This document shows positions 15,819 through 24,760 of a stretch of 64,000 nt of DNA, in pieces (within the stretch, counting starts at the first letter, position 1; each line of letters starts with the position of its first letter). Location: NCBI GenBank assembly GCA_047974565.1, contig JBKECN010000046.1:1-64000 (forward strand), read 5' to 3'. This DNA comes from JBDIAG01 sp047974565 (GTDB lineage Bacteria > Actinomycetota > Actinomycetes > Actinomycetales > CAWJMD01). Made by a program: the position numbers and the translations under genes. The notes under the pieces are model-generated. The model saw only the letters and a list, made by a program, of their open reading frames with translations. It did not search any database and was not told the origin of the DNA.

Positions 15819-18449
15819 GTGCAGTCAAGCCAGGCACCAGGGGTAAGGGACGGCCGTCATCGTCGACGACTAGGTGGGGCCGGTGTCGCAGCCGCCGGTC
15901 TGGCTCTCACCCTCGCAGGCCCGCTGCCCGCCGCGTCTGCCGCGGTCACACCGCTAGTGGACGAGCCGTTCACCGCCAGCACCCTGTCGTCGAGTTGGGT
16001 GGCACCCGTCGCGCCGCCGCTGGAAGGGCCCAACACCGCGTGCCTGAGCGCGAGCACCTCCGAGGCACCGAACCCCGAACTGCCTGGCTGCTCGTCCATA
16101 GCAATAGACCCCGACGGTTCTGGGGTTCTCAGGCTGACGGACACCGGGCAGAGTCAAGTCGGCAGCGCCTATTTCGCGACGAGCGTGCCCACCGCGGGCG
16201 GGCTGGAGTTCTCCTTCGACACCTTCCAGTACGGCGGAGGCGGTGCCGACAACATCACCTTCAGGCTGGCCGCCACCGACCCAGCCGTGCCTGCGGCCCC
16301 CACCGAGAACGGTCCCTACCTGGGCATGCCGGGTACCTCTGGGGTCCCCTTCGGCTACCTCGGCTTCGCGGTCGATGCGTGGGGGAGCTTCTCCGCTCAG
16401 GGTGCCGGCACGTCCTGCCCGACCTCGCCCAGCGCGGGAAACAGCCTCGCCGTGCGTGGGCCCGGCAACGGTGAGAACGGCTACTGCCTGGTGACGAACC
16501 AAACCGTGTCGCCCAACAGTGTGCGTGGGTCGACCCCGGTTCGGCCCGCTCCGGTGCCCGTGCATGTGATCATCAACCCCTCCAACAGTGAGATGACCGG
16601 CGCCAGCGGATTGGTGGCGCCTGCGTACAGCTGGGCGATGCGAGCCACACCGCTGGGCACCAGCACACCTGTGGACATCGACGGACCCCTGCCGAACGCT
16701 ATGGATCTGAGCGGCCTGGACTTCCCGGCCGACTGGTACAACCCCACGACAGGGGTTCCCTACCAGTTGTCCTTCGGATTCGGCGGTTTCAACGGCGACA
16801 TCACGGACAACCACGAGGTCTCGAACCTGCAGGTCAACACGCTCTCCTCCCAGGTGGGCGTGTACAGCCTGTCCTCCCAGGCCCCGGGGACCTGGACCAC
16901 CGGCGTGGCACGCACCGTCTCGGTGACGCCCTCCCTGGCGTCGGGTCAGGGCGACGATCAGACCGGGGCCATCGTCACCACCACCTTCCCCGACGGACTC
17001 ACACCTGGCACAGCGACCGGGACGAACTACACCTGCACCACCAGCGGCCAGGTCGTGACGTGCACGTGGGACGGGATGATGACGCCGATCACCGCCGGCA
17101 GCACGCTGCCCGCGATCGAGATCCCGGCCACCGCCGCGAACACCGGAACCTTCACCGTGTCCAGCATCGTCAGTTCGAGAACCAGCAGCCCGGCCACCTC
17201 ACAGGTGCAGATCACCACGGGCGCAGCCGCGTCCATCACCGCGGATCCGGCCTCGGTGGTACGCGAGTCCACCACCACTCTCACGATGAACGGCCTACCC
17301 GGAGAAGCCACCGGAACCATCACGTTCTCCAGCGGCGATACGGATCTGTGCACGGCGACGCTGCCCGCGACCTCGTGTTCGGCAACCGTGACGTTGGGGG
17401 TAGGCAGCCACACCGTCACCGGGTCCTACTCAGGCGACGCCAACAACTCGGCTCAGGCCCCCACCACCGACTTGGAGGTCACCGCCGCCTCGGTGTCGAT
17501 GACGGCGATGCCCAGCAGCGTCCCGCAGGAGGAGGACACCACGCTGAGCATGCTCGGCCTGGCCAGCGACGCCACCGGCACCATCACCTTCACCAGTGAG
17601 GGCACCACACTGTGCGCGGCCGACCTGCCAGAGAACTCCTGCCTGACCACGATCACCCTGCCGTTGGGCGATCATCAGGTGAGCGGGGCCTACTCCGGTG
17701 ACGACAACAATCCCGCCCAGACCGCCAGCACCACGTTGACGGTCACTCCCCGCACCTGCCTGCTGCACAACGAGACCATCGAGGCCGGCCAGTCCTGGAC
17801 GTCCGGTCCCGGGCCTCAGGACGGCAAGCCCTACAAGCTCACGATGGGCTACGACGGCAATGCGGTGATCTACGCGGGCGATGGAATGCCGATCACCCAG
17901 ACCCACACCGCGGGCAACCCCGGTGCGCGGATGGTGTGGCAGGGCGACGGGAACCTCGTCGTCTACAGCGCCAGTGGTCAGGTCCTGTGGTCGGCGTTCA
18001 CCGGTGAACCACCGGCCGGATGCGCCACCCTGGCCATGCAGTCCGACGGCAACCTCGTCATCTACACCCCCGGTGCCAACCCGTACCCGGTCTGGTACAC
18101 CGGTGCCGACCGGGTCGTGGGGCAGCCGCCGGCCGCTTCGGGCAACCCGCTCACCCAGGCGCACAGCCTGCGCCCGGGCCAGCAGATCCAGGTCGGTGAT
18201 CACCTGCTGGTGATGCAGCTTGATGGCAACCTGGTGCGCTACAGCCCCACTCGCGGCACCTGGTCCAGTGGCACCGCGGGCAACCCGTACGCATGGGCCA
18301 CACTGCAGACCGACGGCAACTTCGTCGTCTACACCCGGGCCGGTCAGGCGTTGTGGGCCTCCAACGCGATGGGCGGGACCACCGTCACCCTCACCAGCGA
18401 CGGGATGCTCGTCGAGCAGAAGGGCGGGTCGGTCATCTGGAGCAGGTGA
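15819..18449 (+). CDS. Secreted multidomain lectin, longer paralogue (L-type lectin, Ig-like x3, bulb-type lectin)
   Basis: This 876-residue protein is homologous along its length to the one at 10428. A signal peptide ends near residue 45. The L-type lectin domain spans about 47-345, with LEFSFDTFQYGGGGADNITFRLA. A DUF11/Ig-like module at about 346-470 is extra relative to the paralogue. Two Ig-like modules follow (about 470-560 and 560-645), then a bulb-type lectin domain with QxDGNxVxY motifs at about 650-876. Translation starts at a GTG with GGAAG upstream. The paralogues share almost identical C-termini, for example the TQAHSLRPGQ segment. They may have diverged by gain or loss of one beta module. 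Likely exported glycan binder. Confidence 0.85.
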   Translation: MQSSQAPGVRDGRHRRRLGGAGVAAAGLALTLAGPLPAASAAVTPLVDEPFTASTLSSSWVAPVAPPLEGPNTACLSASTSEAPNPELPGCSSIAIDPDGSGVLRLTDTGQSQVGSAYFATSVPTAGGLEFSFDTFQYGGGGADNITFRLAATDPAVPAAPTENGPYLGMPGTSGVPFGYLGFAVDAWGSFSAQGAGTSCPTSPSAGNSLAVRGPGNGENGYCLVTNQTVSPNSVRGSTPVRPAPVPVHVIINPSNSEMTGASGLVAPAYSWAMRATPLGTSTPVDIDGPLPNAMDLSGLDFPADWYNPTTGVPYQLSFGFGGFNGDITDNHEVSNLQVNTLSSQVGVYSLSSQAPGTWTTGVARTVSVTPSLASGQGDDQTGAIVTTTFPDGLTPGTATGTNYTCTTSGQVVTCTWDGMMTPITAGSTLPAIEIPATAANTGTFTVSSIVSSRTSSPATSQVQITTGAAASITADPASVVRESTTTLTMNGLPGEATGTITFSSGDTDLCTATLPATSCSATVTLGVGSHTVTGSYSGDANNSAQAPTTDLEVTAASVSMTAMPSSVPQEEDTTLSMLGLASDATGTITFTSEGTTLCAADLPENSCLTTITLPLGDHQVSGAYSGDDNNPAQTASTTLTVTPRTCLLHNETIEAGQSWTSGPGPQDGKPYKLTMGYDGNAVIYAGDGMPITQTHTAGNPGARMVWQGDGNLVVYSASGQVLWSAFTGEPPAGCATLAMQSDGNLVIYTPGANPYPVWYTGADRVVGQPPAASGNPLTQAHSLRPGQQIQVGDHLLVMQLDGNLVRYSPTRGTWSSGTAGNPYAWATLQTDGNFVVYTRAGQALWASNAMGGTTVTLTSDGMLVEQKGGSVIWSR

Positions 18450-18464
18450 GCACCGCCTGAGCAG

Positions 18465-18495
18465 AACGCCCCCGGACCTGAGGTCCGGGGGCGTT
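18465..18495 (+). terminator. Strong hairpin terminator after the second lectin gene
   Basis: AACGCCCCCGGA pairs perfectly with TCCGGGGGCGTT around the loop CCTGAGG, 15 bases after the stop codon. It also lies in position to serve as a boundary against ftsY transcription from the other strand. Confidence 0.85.
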
Positions 18496-18569
18496 GTGCT
18501 GTCCCGATCTCGCGCTCGGGACCCACATGACTACGGGGATACGGGTGACGGTCGGGCTGAACCGCCCGT

Positions 18570-19754
18570 TCAGGAGAGCAGCGCGTCGACGAAATCGGCC
18601 GGCTCGAAGGGCGCCAGGTCGTCCGCGCCCTCACCCAGCCCGACGCGCTTGACCGGCACGCCGAGCTCTCGCTGCACCGCCACCACGATGCCTCCCTTGG
18701 CGGTGCCGTCGAGCTTGGTGAGCACGATGCCGGTGATGTTGACGACCTCGGCGAAGACCTGGGCCTGGCGCATGCCGTTCTGGCCGGTCGTGGCGTCCAG
18801 GACGAGGAGCACCTCGTCGATGCTGTCCCCGCCCATCGCCTTCTCCGCCACCCGCTTGACCTTGCCGAGTTCGTCCATCAGGCCGGCCTTGTTCTGCAGG
18901 CGGCCGGCGGTGTCGATGACGACCACGTCGGCTTCGGTCTCGATCCCCGTGGCCACCGCGTCGAAGGCCACCGAGGCAGGGTCGGCGCCGTCCTTGTCCG
19001 AGCGCACCGTCGGCACCCCAACCCGGTCGCCCCAAGTGGTGAGCTGCTGGGCGGCCGCAGCGCGGAAGGTGTCGGCGGCACCGAGCACCACGTCCTTGTC
19101 CTGAGCCACCAGAACCCGCGCGAGTTTGCCGACCGTCGTGGTCTTGCCGGTGCCGTTGACCCCCACCACGAGGACGACCGCCGGACGCAGGCCCGAGCGG
19201 GCGACGTTGAGCTCTCGGTTCATCGTGGGGTCCACCACCGCGATGAGTTCCTCACGCAGCATCGCCTTGACGTGCTCCGGATCGCGCGTGCCATCGATGG
19301 CCACCCGGGTGCGCAACCGCTCCACGAGTTCGCCGGACGGCCCGACTCCAAGGTCTGCCAGCAGCAGGGTGTCCTCGATCTCCTCCCAGGTCTCCTCATC
19401 GATCCGGTCGCGAGTGAGCAGGGCGAGCAAACCTTTGCCGAGGGCGTTGTTGGAGCGGGCCAGCCGCGCCCGCAGACGCTGCAGTCGCCCACGGACCGGG
19501 TCCGGGCGCTCGATGGTGGGCACCGAGACGTCCGGGGCGGGGCCTTGCGGCGGGGCACGGTCGGGTTCGGGCAGGCGGACGGGCGTGCCGGTGTCCGTGT
19601 CGGTTCCGCCGCCGCCACCTACTGTCGGGGAGGTGGGCCGGGCGGGAACCTCGGGTGCCCCGCGGCTGGGACGCCGGACGAGTGCGACCACGGCGAGACC
19701 GACGATGACGATGACGCCGATGAGGATGGCGACAATGAGCTCAACTGACTCCAC
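18570..19754 (-). CDS. ftsY: Signal recognition particle receptor FtsY
   Basis: FtsY docks the Ffh-ribosome complex to the membrane; this one has 394 residues from the GTG at 19754. A membrane anchor (ELIVAILIGVIVIVGLAVVAL) opens the protein, as in many Actinobacteria. An acidic/proline-rich linker and the NG domain follow. GTPase motifs are GVNGTGKTTTVGKLA, DTAGRLQNK and TKLDGTAKGG. An in-frame ATG six codons upstream (19772) has no visible ribosome-binding site. The GTG has GGGG upstream. The frame is open to 20081 only because the upstream DNA is GC-rich repeat. Confidence 0.97.
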   Translation of the reverse strand: MESVELIVAILIGVIVIVGLAVVALVRRPSRGAPEVPARPTSPTVGGGGGTDTDTGTPVRLPEPDRAPPQGPAPDVSVPTIERPDPVRGRLQRLRARLARSNNALGKGLLALLTRDRIDEETWEEIEDTLLLADLGVGPSGELVERLRTRVAIDGTRDPEHVKAMLREELIAVVDPTMNRELNVARSGLRPAVVLVVGVNGTGKTTTVGKLARVLVAQDKDVVLGAADTFRAAAAQQLTTWGDRVGVPTVRSDKDGADPASVAFDAVATGIETEADVVVIDTAGRLQNKAGLMDELGKVKRVAEKAMGGDSIDEVLLVLDATTGQNGMRQAQVFAEVVNITGIVLTKLDGTAKGGIVVAVQRELGVPVKRVGLGEGADDLAPFEPADFVDALLS

Positions 19755-19940
19755 GGTGCCCCATCCTCGCATCGATAGCAGGGCCCGGACGACCCGACGG
19801 GTCGGGTCAGTGCGGTGGCTGCGGCACTGGTGGGGCGCGTCAGGCGACGCGGTGTCAGCCGGTCGGCGGCTCCGGTCAGCGGCGCCGCGCAGAGCGGCCG
19901 GGTGGGCCGGGTGGGCCGGGCGGGCCGGGCGGACCGTCAG

Positions 19941-20057
19941 CAGCACTGGTGGGGCGAGCCGCGCGCCTGACCCAGCGGGGTCAGCGGCCCCGGTCAACTG
20001 CGGCAGCACTGGCGGGGCAAGCCGCACCCCCGACCCAGCGGGATCAGCGGCCCTGGT
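19941..20057. repeat. Two tandem copies of a 63-base repeat in the ftsY upstream region
   Basis: CAGCACTGG(T/C)GGGGC at 19941 and 20004 begins two near-identical units that also share GACCCAGCGGG and TCAGCGGCCC. A weaker third copy may lie around 19,815-19,875. The whole gap 19755-20428 has no supported gene. It also has a GGGCCGGGTGGGCCGGGCGG run at 19,895-19,930. The ftsY promoter must be in the left end. Confidence 0.65.
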
Positions 20058-20428
20058 CGCGAACCGCGCAGAGCAAGCCACGCGGCCGAGCGGGAGTCAG
20101 TCGAGCGGAGTCAGCAGCACCAGACGCAGCTCACGCGCAACCCCGGACCAGCGGGTCGCCGCCTGCCGATCGGCAGGGCCCGGAAGGCAGGACTCGGCAC
20201 CCGAACAGCGCAGAAGCGCTACGCAGAGCCACCGCCGCGGAGGCTGGTGTGCCGCGCATCACCCCCTGCGGATCGCAACGGGGGCCAGTCCGGCACTCCC
20301 CGCTGGCTAGGCTGCCGCCGAGTGGGTCACGATCCCGGCGATCTCAGGACGTCCCGGACGAGTCTGACCCACGATAGAAGTCTGATCCGCTGCTGGATCA
20401 CAGTCCCCATTCGAGGAGCACACTGAGC

Positions 20429-21016
20429 ATGGAATGGTTCAAAATCTGCGTCACCAAGAAGTACGCAGACTTCAACGGTCGCGCCCGGCGAGCCGAGTTC
20501 TGGTGGTTCACGCTGTTCGCGGTGCTGCCCTTCCTCGTGCTTTACGTGCTGGCCCTCATCATCGCCGGAGCCTCCGCTGCCACCGTCAACCCCGACGGCT
20601 CGTTGAGCGGTGGCGGGATCACGGGCAGCCTGTTCGCGATGGCCCTGGTCGGCGTGGCCGTGCTGTACAACCTGGCGATCCTGGTGCCGACCCTGGCCGT
20701 CACCGTGCGCCGCCTGCACGACACGAACAAGAGCGGCTGGTGGTTCCTCATCAGCTTCATCCCCTTCGGCAGCCTCGTGCTGCTGGTCTTCGAGGTGATG
20801 GAGGGCACGCGCGGCCCGAACATGTACGGCCCCGACCCCAAGGGTGGTTTCGGCCAGCCCGGTATCGCCGGTGGGTACGGCCAGCCGCAGCAGCAGTTCG
20901 GCCAGCCTCAGCAGTTTGGTCAGCCCCAGCAGTTTGGCCAGCCTCAGCAGTTTGGTCAGCCCCAGCAGTTTGGTCAGCAGCCGGGACAGTTCGGCCAGCC
21001 GCCCCAGCAGGGCTGA
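20429..21016 (+). CDS. DUF805 membrane protein with Gln-rich C-terminal repeats
   Basis: The 195-residue product has the DUF805 start (MEWFKICVTKKYADFNGRARRAEFWWF) and the VTVRRLHDTNKSGWWFLISFIP signature near residue 95. Three to four membrane segments follow the family pattern. From about residue 145 the tail is cytoplasmic-looking and carries five to six QPQQFG hexapeptide repeats, encoded by near-identical 18-base units. The repeat number is likely to vary between strains. The role of DUF805 proteins is not established. GAGGAG lies 10 bases before the ATG. Confidence 0.85.
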   Translation: MEWFKICVTKKYADFNGRARRAEFWWFTLFAVLPFLVLYVLALIIAGASAATVNPDGSLSGGGITGSLFAMALVGVAVLYNLAILVPTLAVTVRRLHDTNKSGWWFLISFIPFGSLVLLVFEVMEGTRGPNMYGPDPKGGFGQPGIAGGYGQPQQQFGQPQQFGQPQQFGQPQQFGQPQQFGQQPGQFGQPPQQG

Positions 21017-21087
21017 CGACCAGTAGCGACTCGACAGCGCCGAGGTGAAAGCGACCTCAGTGCGCCACAGCGTCGTGGCTCCAAAGG

Positions 21088-21126
21088 CGGTGGGCCTCTC
21101 CCAACGGGAGGGGCCCACCGTCCTTT
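21088..21126 (+). terminator. Rho-independent terminator after the DUF805 gene
   Basis: A GGTGGGCCTCTCC...GGAGGGGCCCACC stem (one G-T pair), loop CAAC/G, is followed within a few bases by TCCTTTTT. It is the most classical terminator in the window. Confidence 0.9.
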
Positions 21127-21345
21127 TTGGTTTCAAGCCCCCGAAGTTGGCTTCGAGTCCCCGGAGCCGACCGGCCCAGCAGGATGCCTGCACAGGTGGC
21201 ACCCCTGGCGAGTGCAGCCGGCTACCGACTCAGCACGATGAGCGACTTTGAGATCGAGTCAGCTCCGGTCGCCGACATGAACGTGCCAGGACACCGACAC
21301 TGGCTGGTCGGGTCCCCTGCGCCCCCCGCCAGCCACGCACTCCAG

Positions 21346-21660
21346 TGAACACTTCTGCGACCCACGGACACATTTGCGTTCACCGAAACCGCCACACGCG
21401 ACCACGTCCCCGACGACAACCCCAACACCCATTCCAGTGAACACTTCTGGGTCTCACAGACACATTTGCGTCCACCGAAACCGCGACACGCGACCACGCC
21501 CTCAGCGACGGCCGCAACACCCATTCCAATGAACACTTCTGCGTCCCACAGACACATTTGCGTTCACCGAAACCGCCACACGCGACCACACGCCGAAGAC
21601 AACCCCAACACCCATTCCAGTGAACACTTCTGGGTCCCACAGACACATTTGCGTTCAACA
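21346..21660. repeat. Four tandem copies of a 92-base hairpin-bearing repeat
   Basis: Copies start at 21346, 21438, 21530 and 21621 (spacing 92, 92, 91). Each begins with a 37-base imperfect inverted repeat, TGAACAC...GTGTTCA-like, then a conserved spacer (CCGAAACCGC...ACACGCGACCAC...CAACACCCATTCCA). Substitutions in the arms are partly compensating. The fourth copy ends after the hairpin and continues with different DNA. Confidence 0.85.
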
Positions 21661-21945
21661 GGACCGCGCCCGCCCGCCGCTCAACACGCAGCGCTTTCTT
21701 AAGTACCGGATGGCACGGGCTCAGGCACGGGGCAGAACGAGCAGAGGGGTTGAAAGCGGTCGTTGGGGCACCCGCCGGCCGGCTCCGTGGTCAGAAGGCC
21801 ACCGTCCGAGTCGCACTGCCACCCCGGGGGCCGGCGGAAGCTCACGCCCGTGCCGGGAGAGCACCGGTCTGGCTACCGATGAGACCGAGTCCGGCGTCTC
21901 CGCCCGCTACTTGACCACACAGGCCGCGGTCAGAAACCGCTCCAG

Positions 21946-21982
21946 TGCACACTTTTACGTCTGACAGGCACATTTGTGTTCA
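21946..21982. repeat. Isolated fifth copy of the 37-base hairpin element
   Basis: Base for base this resembles the hairpin of the array 300 bases to the left, including flanking CTCCAG before it and (A/C)GGGACCGCGCCCGC after it, which also follows the fourth copy. It shows that the hairpin unit can exist outside the tandem array. Confidence 0.75.
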
Positions 21983-22375
21983 ACGGGACCGCGCCCGCGC
22001 GACACCATGCGGCGCCTTTCGCCCGTACCTACCCATGCCGCAAACCCCAGTCCCGACCCACCCGATCCAGGACGGCACTTTCGCCGGCGCGTGGCACGAG
22101 CGGGACCTCCTGCAACGACCGGTCGAGGCAGGATCGAAAGCGTGGATCAAGCGCACCGCCCATGCCATATCCCTGCTGCTCGGTACGCGATCACCCGGTG
22201 GGTGGAGTGACCCGGACCGGGTCGCGCAGCAGACCGACCGGTTCCAGGCAGGCATCCGGACAGATGGCAACTCAGGTTGGTGGAGCTGAGCACAGCGGTG
22301 GACCCCTCGACGCGTTGACCCGAGCCCAGGGCAGACCATGGCGGGTCGCCGGCTGGAGTCGCTGACGCGAAGAAC

Positions 22376-22640
22376 ACGAAGGTCCGGCCGGCGGTTACCG
22401 GTCAGCTGGGTCACCCGGTGACCAGGATCAGCAGCCGTGGCAGGGGCACCAACCGAAGTCGACTAACCCGAAGGCCACGAAAGCCCGAGCGCCGGTTGCC
22501 GGGTCGACTGGGTCACCCGGTGAGCAGGATCAGCAGCCGTGGCAGGGGCACCAACCGGAGTCGGCTAACCCGAAGGCCACGAAAGACGGAGCGCCGGTTA
22601 CCCGGTGGACTTGGCCACCCGGTGCGGGATCAGCGGGCGT
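22376..22640. repeat. Tandem repeat of about 102 bases, two and a half copies
   Basis: The segment GGTCACCCGGTGA(C/G)CAGGATCAGCAGCCGTGGCAGGGG-like begins at about 22410 and again at 22512. A more diverged, shorter third copy begins near 22614 and reaches the stop codon of the gene at 22630. The unit contains a near-palindrome GGTCACCCGGTGACC similar to the dispersed repeat of this genome. Confidence 0.75.
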
Positions 22641-23016
22641 GGCGGGGTCCCGCCTGCGGAAGGGTCCAGCCGATCGGGGTGCGGAGCCGGTTGCGCTTGG
22701 TGGGCATCTCGGGCCCGAACGTCACCGCGCCGTTGTCGCCGCCGATCCGGGCCAGTGCAGCGGCCCGCCTACGCGCGGCGTCCACCGAATCCATGCCGCC
22801 CTGGCTCAACACCGTCTTGCCGCTGCGCAACTGGGGTAGCGCGACAGAGACCATCACCAGCAGGGACAGTGCGAGGGTGAGGATCATGGCGGTGAGCACA
22901 ACTGACACGCGTCCTACCATGGCCCACGACTGGGCGTTAGCGCCAGTTCGCCCGGCGCGGCGCGCCGACCGCGTTACTGGCATCACACCGCGCCCCGCCC
23001 ACACCCGACGGATCAT
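22630..23016 (-). CDS. Small unrecognised membrane protein
   Basis: The frame codes for up to 128 residues and contains one clear membrane segment (VSVVLTAMILTLALSLLVMVSVAL). It has a basic N-terminal side and about 60 hydrophilic residues after it. No family is recognised. The start may be an inner ATG near 22920, which would put the membrane segment at the very N-terminus. It is divergent from the lipase-NTPase pair, so the 250-base gap 23017-23269 would hold both promoters. A role as an accessory of that pair is speculation. Coding status is moderately sure only. Confidence 0.45.
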   Translation of the reverse strand: MIRRVWAGRGVMPVTRSARRAGRTGANAQSWAMVGRVSVVLTAMILTLALSLLVMVSVALPQLRSGKTVLSQGGMDSVDAARRRAAALARIGGDNGAVTFGPEMPTKRNRLRTPIGWTLPQAGPRHAR

Positions 23017-23269
23017 CAGCCCGTCGAGAGGCCTGGGTCCCAGTCGCGGGCGGAGCCGAGTGCGTCCCGCCGTTGCCTACTGAACCGGCCCAGCCGGGTC
23101 TCACGCGCGGGCGGAGCCAGGCTGCGCACTCGATCCACTCTCCCAGCGGACGCGAGTCCAGCCTCCGAGCAACCGGCGACAACCAGTGGATCGCCCATGC
23201 CGGATACGGCATACTCAACCCACGCATAGCGCCGGATCGAGCCGTCGCGACCGCAGGGGGTGGAATCGC

Positions 23270-24760
23270 ATGGACGCACCATCAGCACTTGTCGTGTTCC
23301 TGCCGGGGATCGGGGGCTCCCAACTGGCCGATCCCAGGACCGGGAGTCTCATCTGGTCGGCACGGCCTCGAGATCTGAGCCTGCTGAAGCACCCGGATCG
23401 GTTGAATATCAATGAGTTTCCCCAGTTGAACCCGGTCGGGCTGATCCCCACCCGCAAGGCCTTCGGCATCTGGACCGCTATCCACGGCTATGACGGCGCG
23501 CTACGAGACCTGAGCAGGGATCTCGTTCTACGACTCGACGACGGCAACCCCGAGACCGAGGACCTGGACGCCACCCTCGTCGCCATCGGCTACGACTTCC
23601 GACAGAGCATCACGGCGTCCGCCGAGTACGTCGGCGACCAGATCGCCAAGCGAGTCACGCACCTCTGGCCCGCTGAGCACGATCAGCGCCGACGAGTGGT
23701 CGTCGTGGCGCATTCGATGGGTGGGCTGGTGGCCCGCGCCTGGGCGTCGCAGTTCGACGAGCACGACACCTGCCGGGGGATCATCACCCTGGGCAGCCCG
23801 CACCGGGGCGCCCCCAAGGCACTGGACGTGTGGTGCAACGGGGTGCGGCTGCCGGTGATCGGCGCCCACGTCCCCCGGCCGTTCATCACCAAACCGCTTG
23901 GGGTGCTGCGGGACTGGCCGGGCTTTGCCGATCTGCTCCCCCGCTACCGGATGATCGAGGACATCCGCGAAACCAGCACCACCCGAAACCTGTACCCCAG
24001 CGACGACCTCACCGCTTCCGTCGCCGCACACCATCGACTGGCAGGGCTCACCAAGGCGGCGCAGGAGGCCGCGAACCGCCACGACGACATCACCGCCGGC
24101 TGGAAGAACCTGGCCAGCCAGCCCGCCCTCACGGTGCGGATGGGCTTCGGCCAGAAGACCCTGCGCTCGGCCACCTGGGACGGCACGACGATGCGAGTGA
24201 GCCACGGCAAGCCAGCCATCTTTCCCGATGGTGACGGCTGGACCGCAGCGCTGGGCGACGGCACCGTTCCCGCGTTCTCGACGATCCCGGTGGACGTGGG
24301 CAACCTGGCCCCGTACGACTGCGATGTCGACTTCACGCATAGCCGCCTCGCGGCATTGCCGGTCGCCGAATTGGTGAGGAAGCACCTCCAGTTCGGTCGT
24401 CTCGATGACCCGGTCTATCGCGGCGGCGACGGGACCGACCTCACCCTCGACCTCGACTCCCCCGAGGTGGCCCTCGCCGGCACCTCCGTGCAGGTGCGGG
24501 CCAGGGTCCAGACCCTCAGTGCCGGGCCTTACGAATCGTCCGACCCCGGGCCGGCGTCCCTGCGCTGGGCACGGATCGACGACGACCGCGGCACCCCAGA
24601 GCGGGCCACTGCGGTGGCTATGAAGCTGGAGGACGGCCACTGGGTGTCCAGCCTCCCCGGTCTCCCGCCCGGCCTGTACGAGGTCACCTGCGAGTCGGAG
24701 ACCCTCGAACTCGACACGACGCGGACCGTCGAGGTGGTGGACGACGATGACCTCGACTGA
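23270..24760 (+). CDS. LCAT-like alpha/beta hydrolase (lipase/acyltransferase), likely effector
   Basis: From the ATG at 23270 (AGGGGGTGGA upstream) the protein has 496 residues. It opens with VVFLPGIGGSQL, an oxyanion-type turn typical of the lecithin:cholesterol-acyltransferase/phospholipase group. The nucleophile is S149 in AHSMGGLVAR. The probable acid is D330 in GDGTVP and the histidine is H357 in DFTHSRL. A C-terminal beta-rich domain (about 395-490) has no recognised family. No signal peptide or membrane segment is seen, so it is cytoplasmic. The stop overlaps the start of the STAND gene by 14 bases, so the two are probably made together. I infer a membrane-lipid-attacking effector; a housekeeping esterase is the alternative. 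Confidence 0.8.
   Translation: MDAPSALVVFLPGIGGSQLADPRTGSLIWSARPRDLSLLKHPDRLNINEFPQLNPVGLIPTRKAFGIWTAIHGYDGALRDLSRDLVLRLDDGNPETEDLDATLVAIGYDFRQSITASAEYVGDQIAKRVTHLWPAEHDQRRRVVVVAHSMGGLVARAWASQFDEHDTCRGIITLGSPHRGAPKALDVWCNGVRLPVIGAHVPRPFITKPLGVLRDWPGFADLLPRYRMIEDIRETSTTRNLYPSDDLTASVAAHHRLAGLTKAAQEAANRHDDITAGWKNLASQPALTVRMGFGQKTLRSATWDGTTMRVSHGKPAIFPDGDGWTAALGDGTVPAFSTIPVDVGNLAPYDCDVDFTHSRLAALPVAELVRKHLQFGRLDDPVYRGGDGTDLTLDLDSPEVALAGTSVQVRARVQTLSAGPYESSDPGPASLRWARIDDDRGTPERATAVAMKLEDGHWVSSLPGLPPGLYEVTCESETLELDTTRTVEVVDDDDLD

Larger units (their letters stand above)
21127..22629. other. 1.5-kb non-coding region with tandem repeats
   Basis: No gene in this stretch is supported: all frames have atypical composition and none matches a known family. 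It holds a 92-base tandem repeat array (21346-21660) with one distant copy (21946-21982). It also holds a 102-base tandem array at its right end. The segment 21,690-21,940 and 22,000-22,370 is unique sequence in which I see nothing further. Confidence 0.6.

Noticed and set aside
20327..21202. 291-residue minus-strand open frame opposite the DUF805 gene
   Set aside because: It is the antisense shadow of the DUF805 gene and its terminator; its Leu/Lys-rich repeats are only the complement of the QPQQFG coding repeats.
21346..21660. Possible CRISPR array, because of a 37-base inverted-repeat-like unit at regular 92-base spacing
   Set aside because: The bases between the hairpins are also conserved from copy to copy, so there are no unique spacers; only four units exist and no cas gene is nearby.
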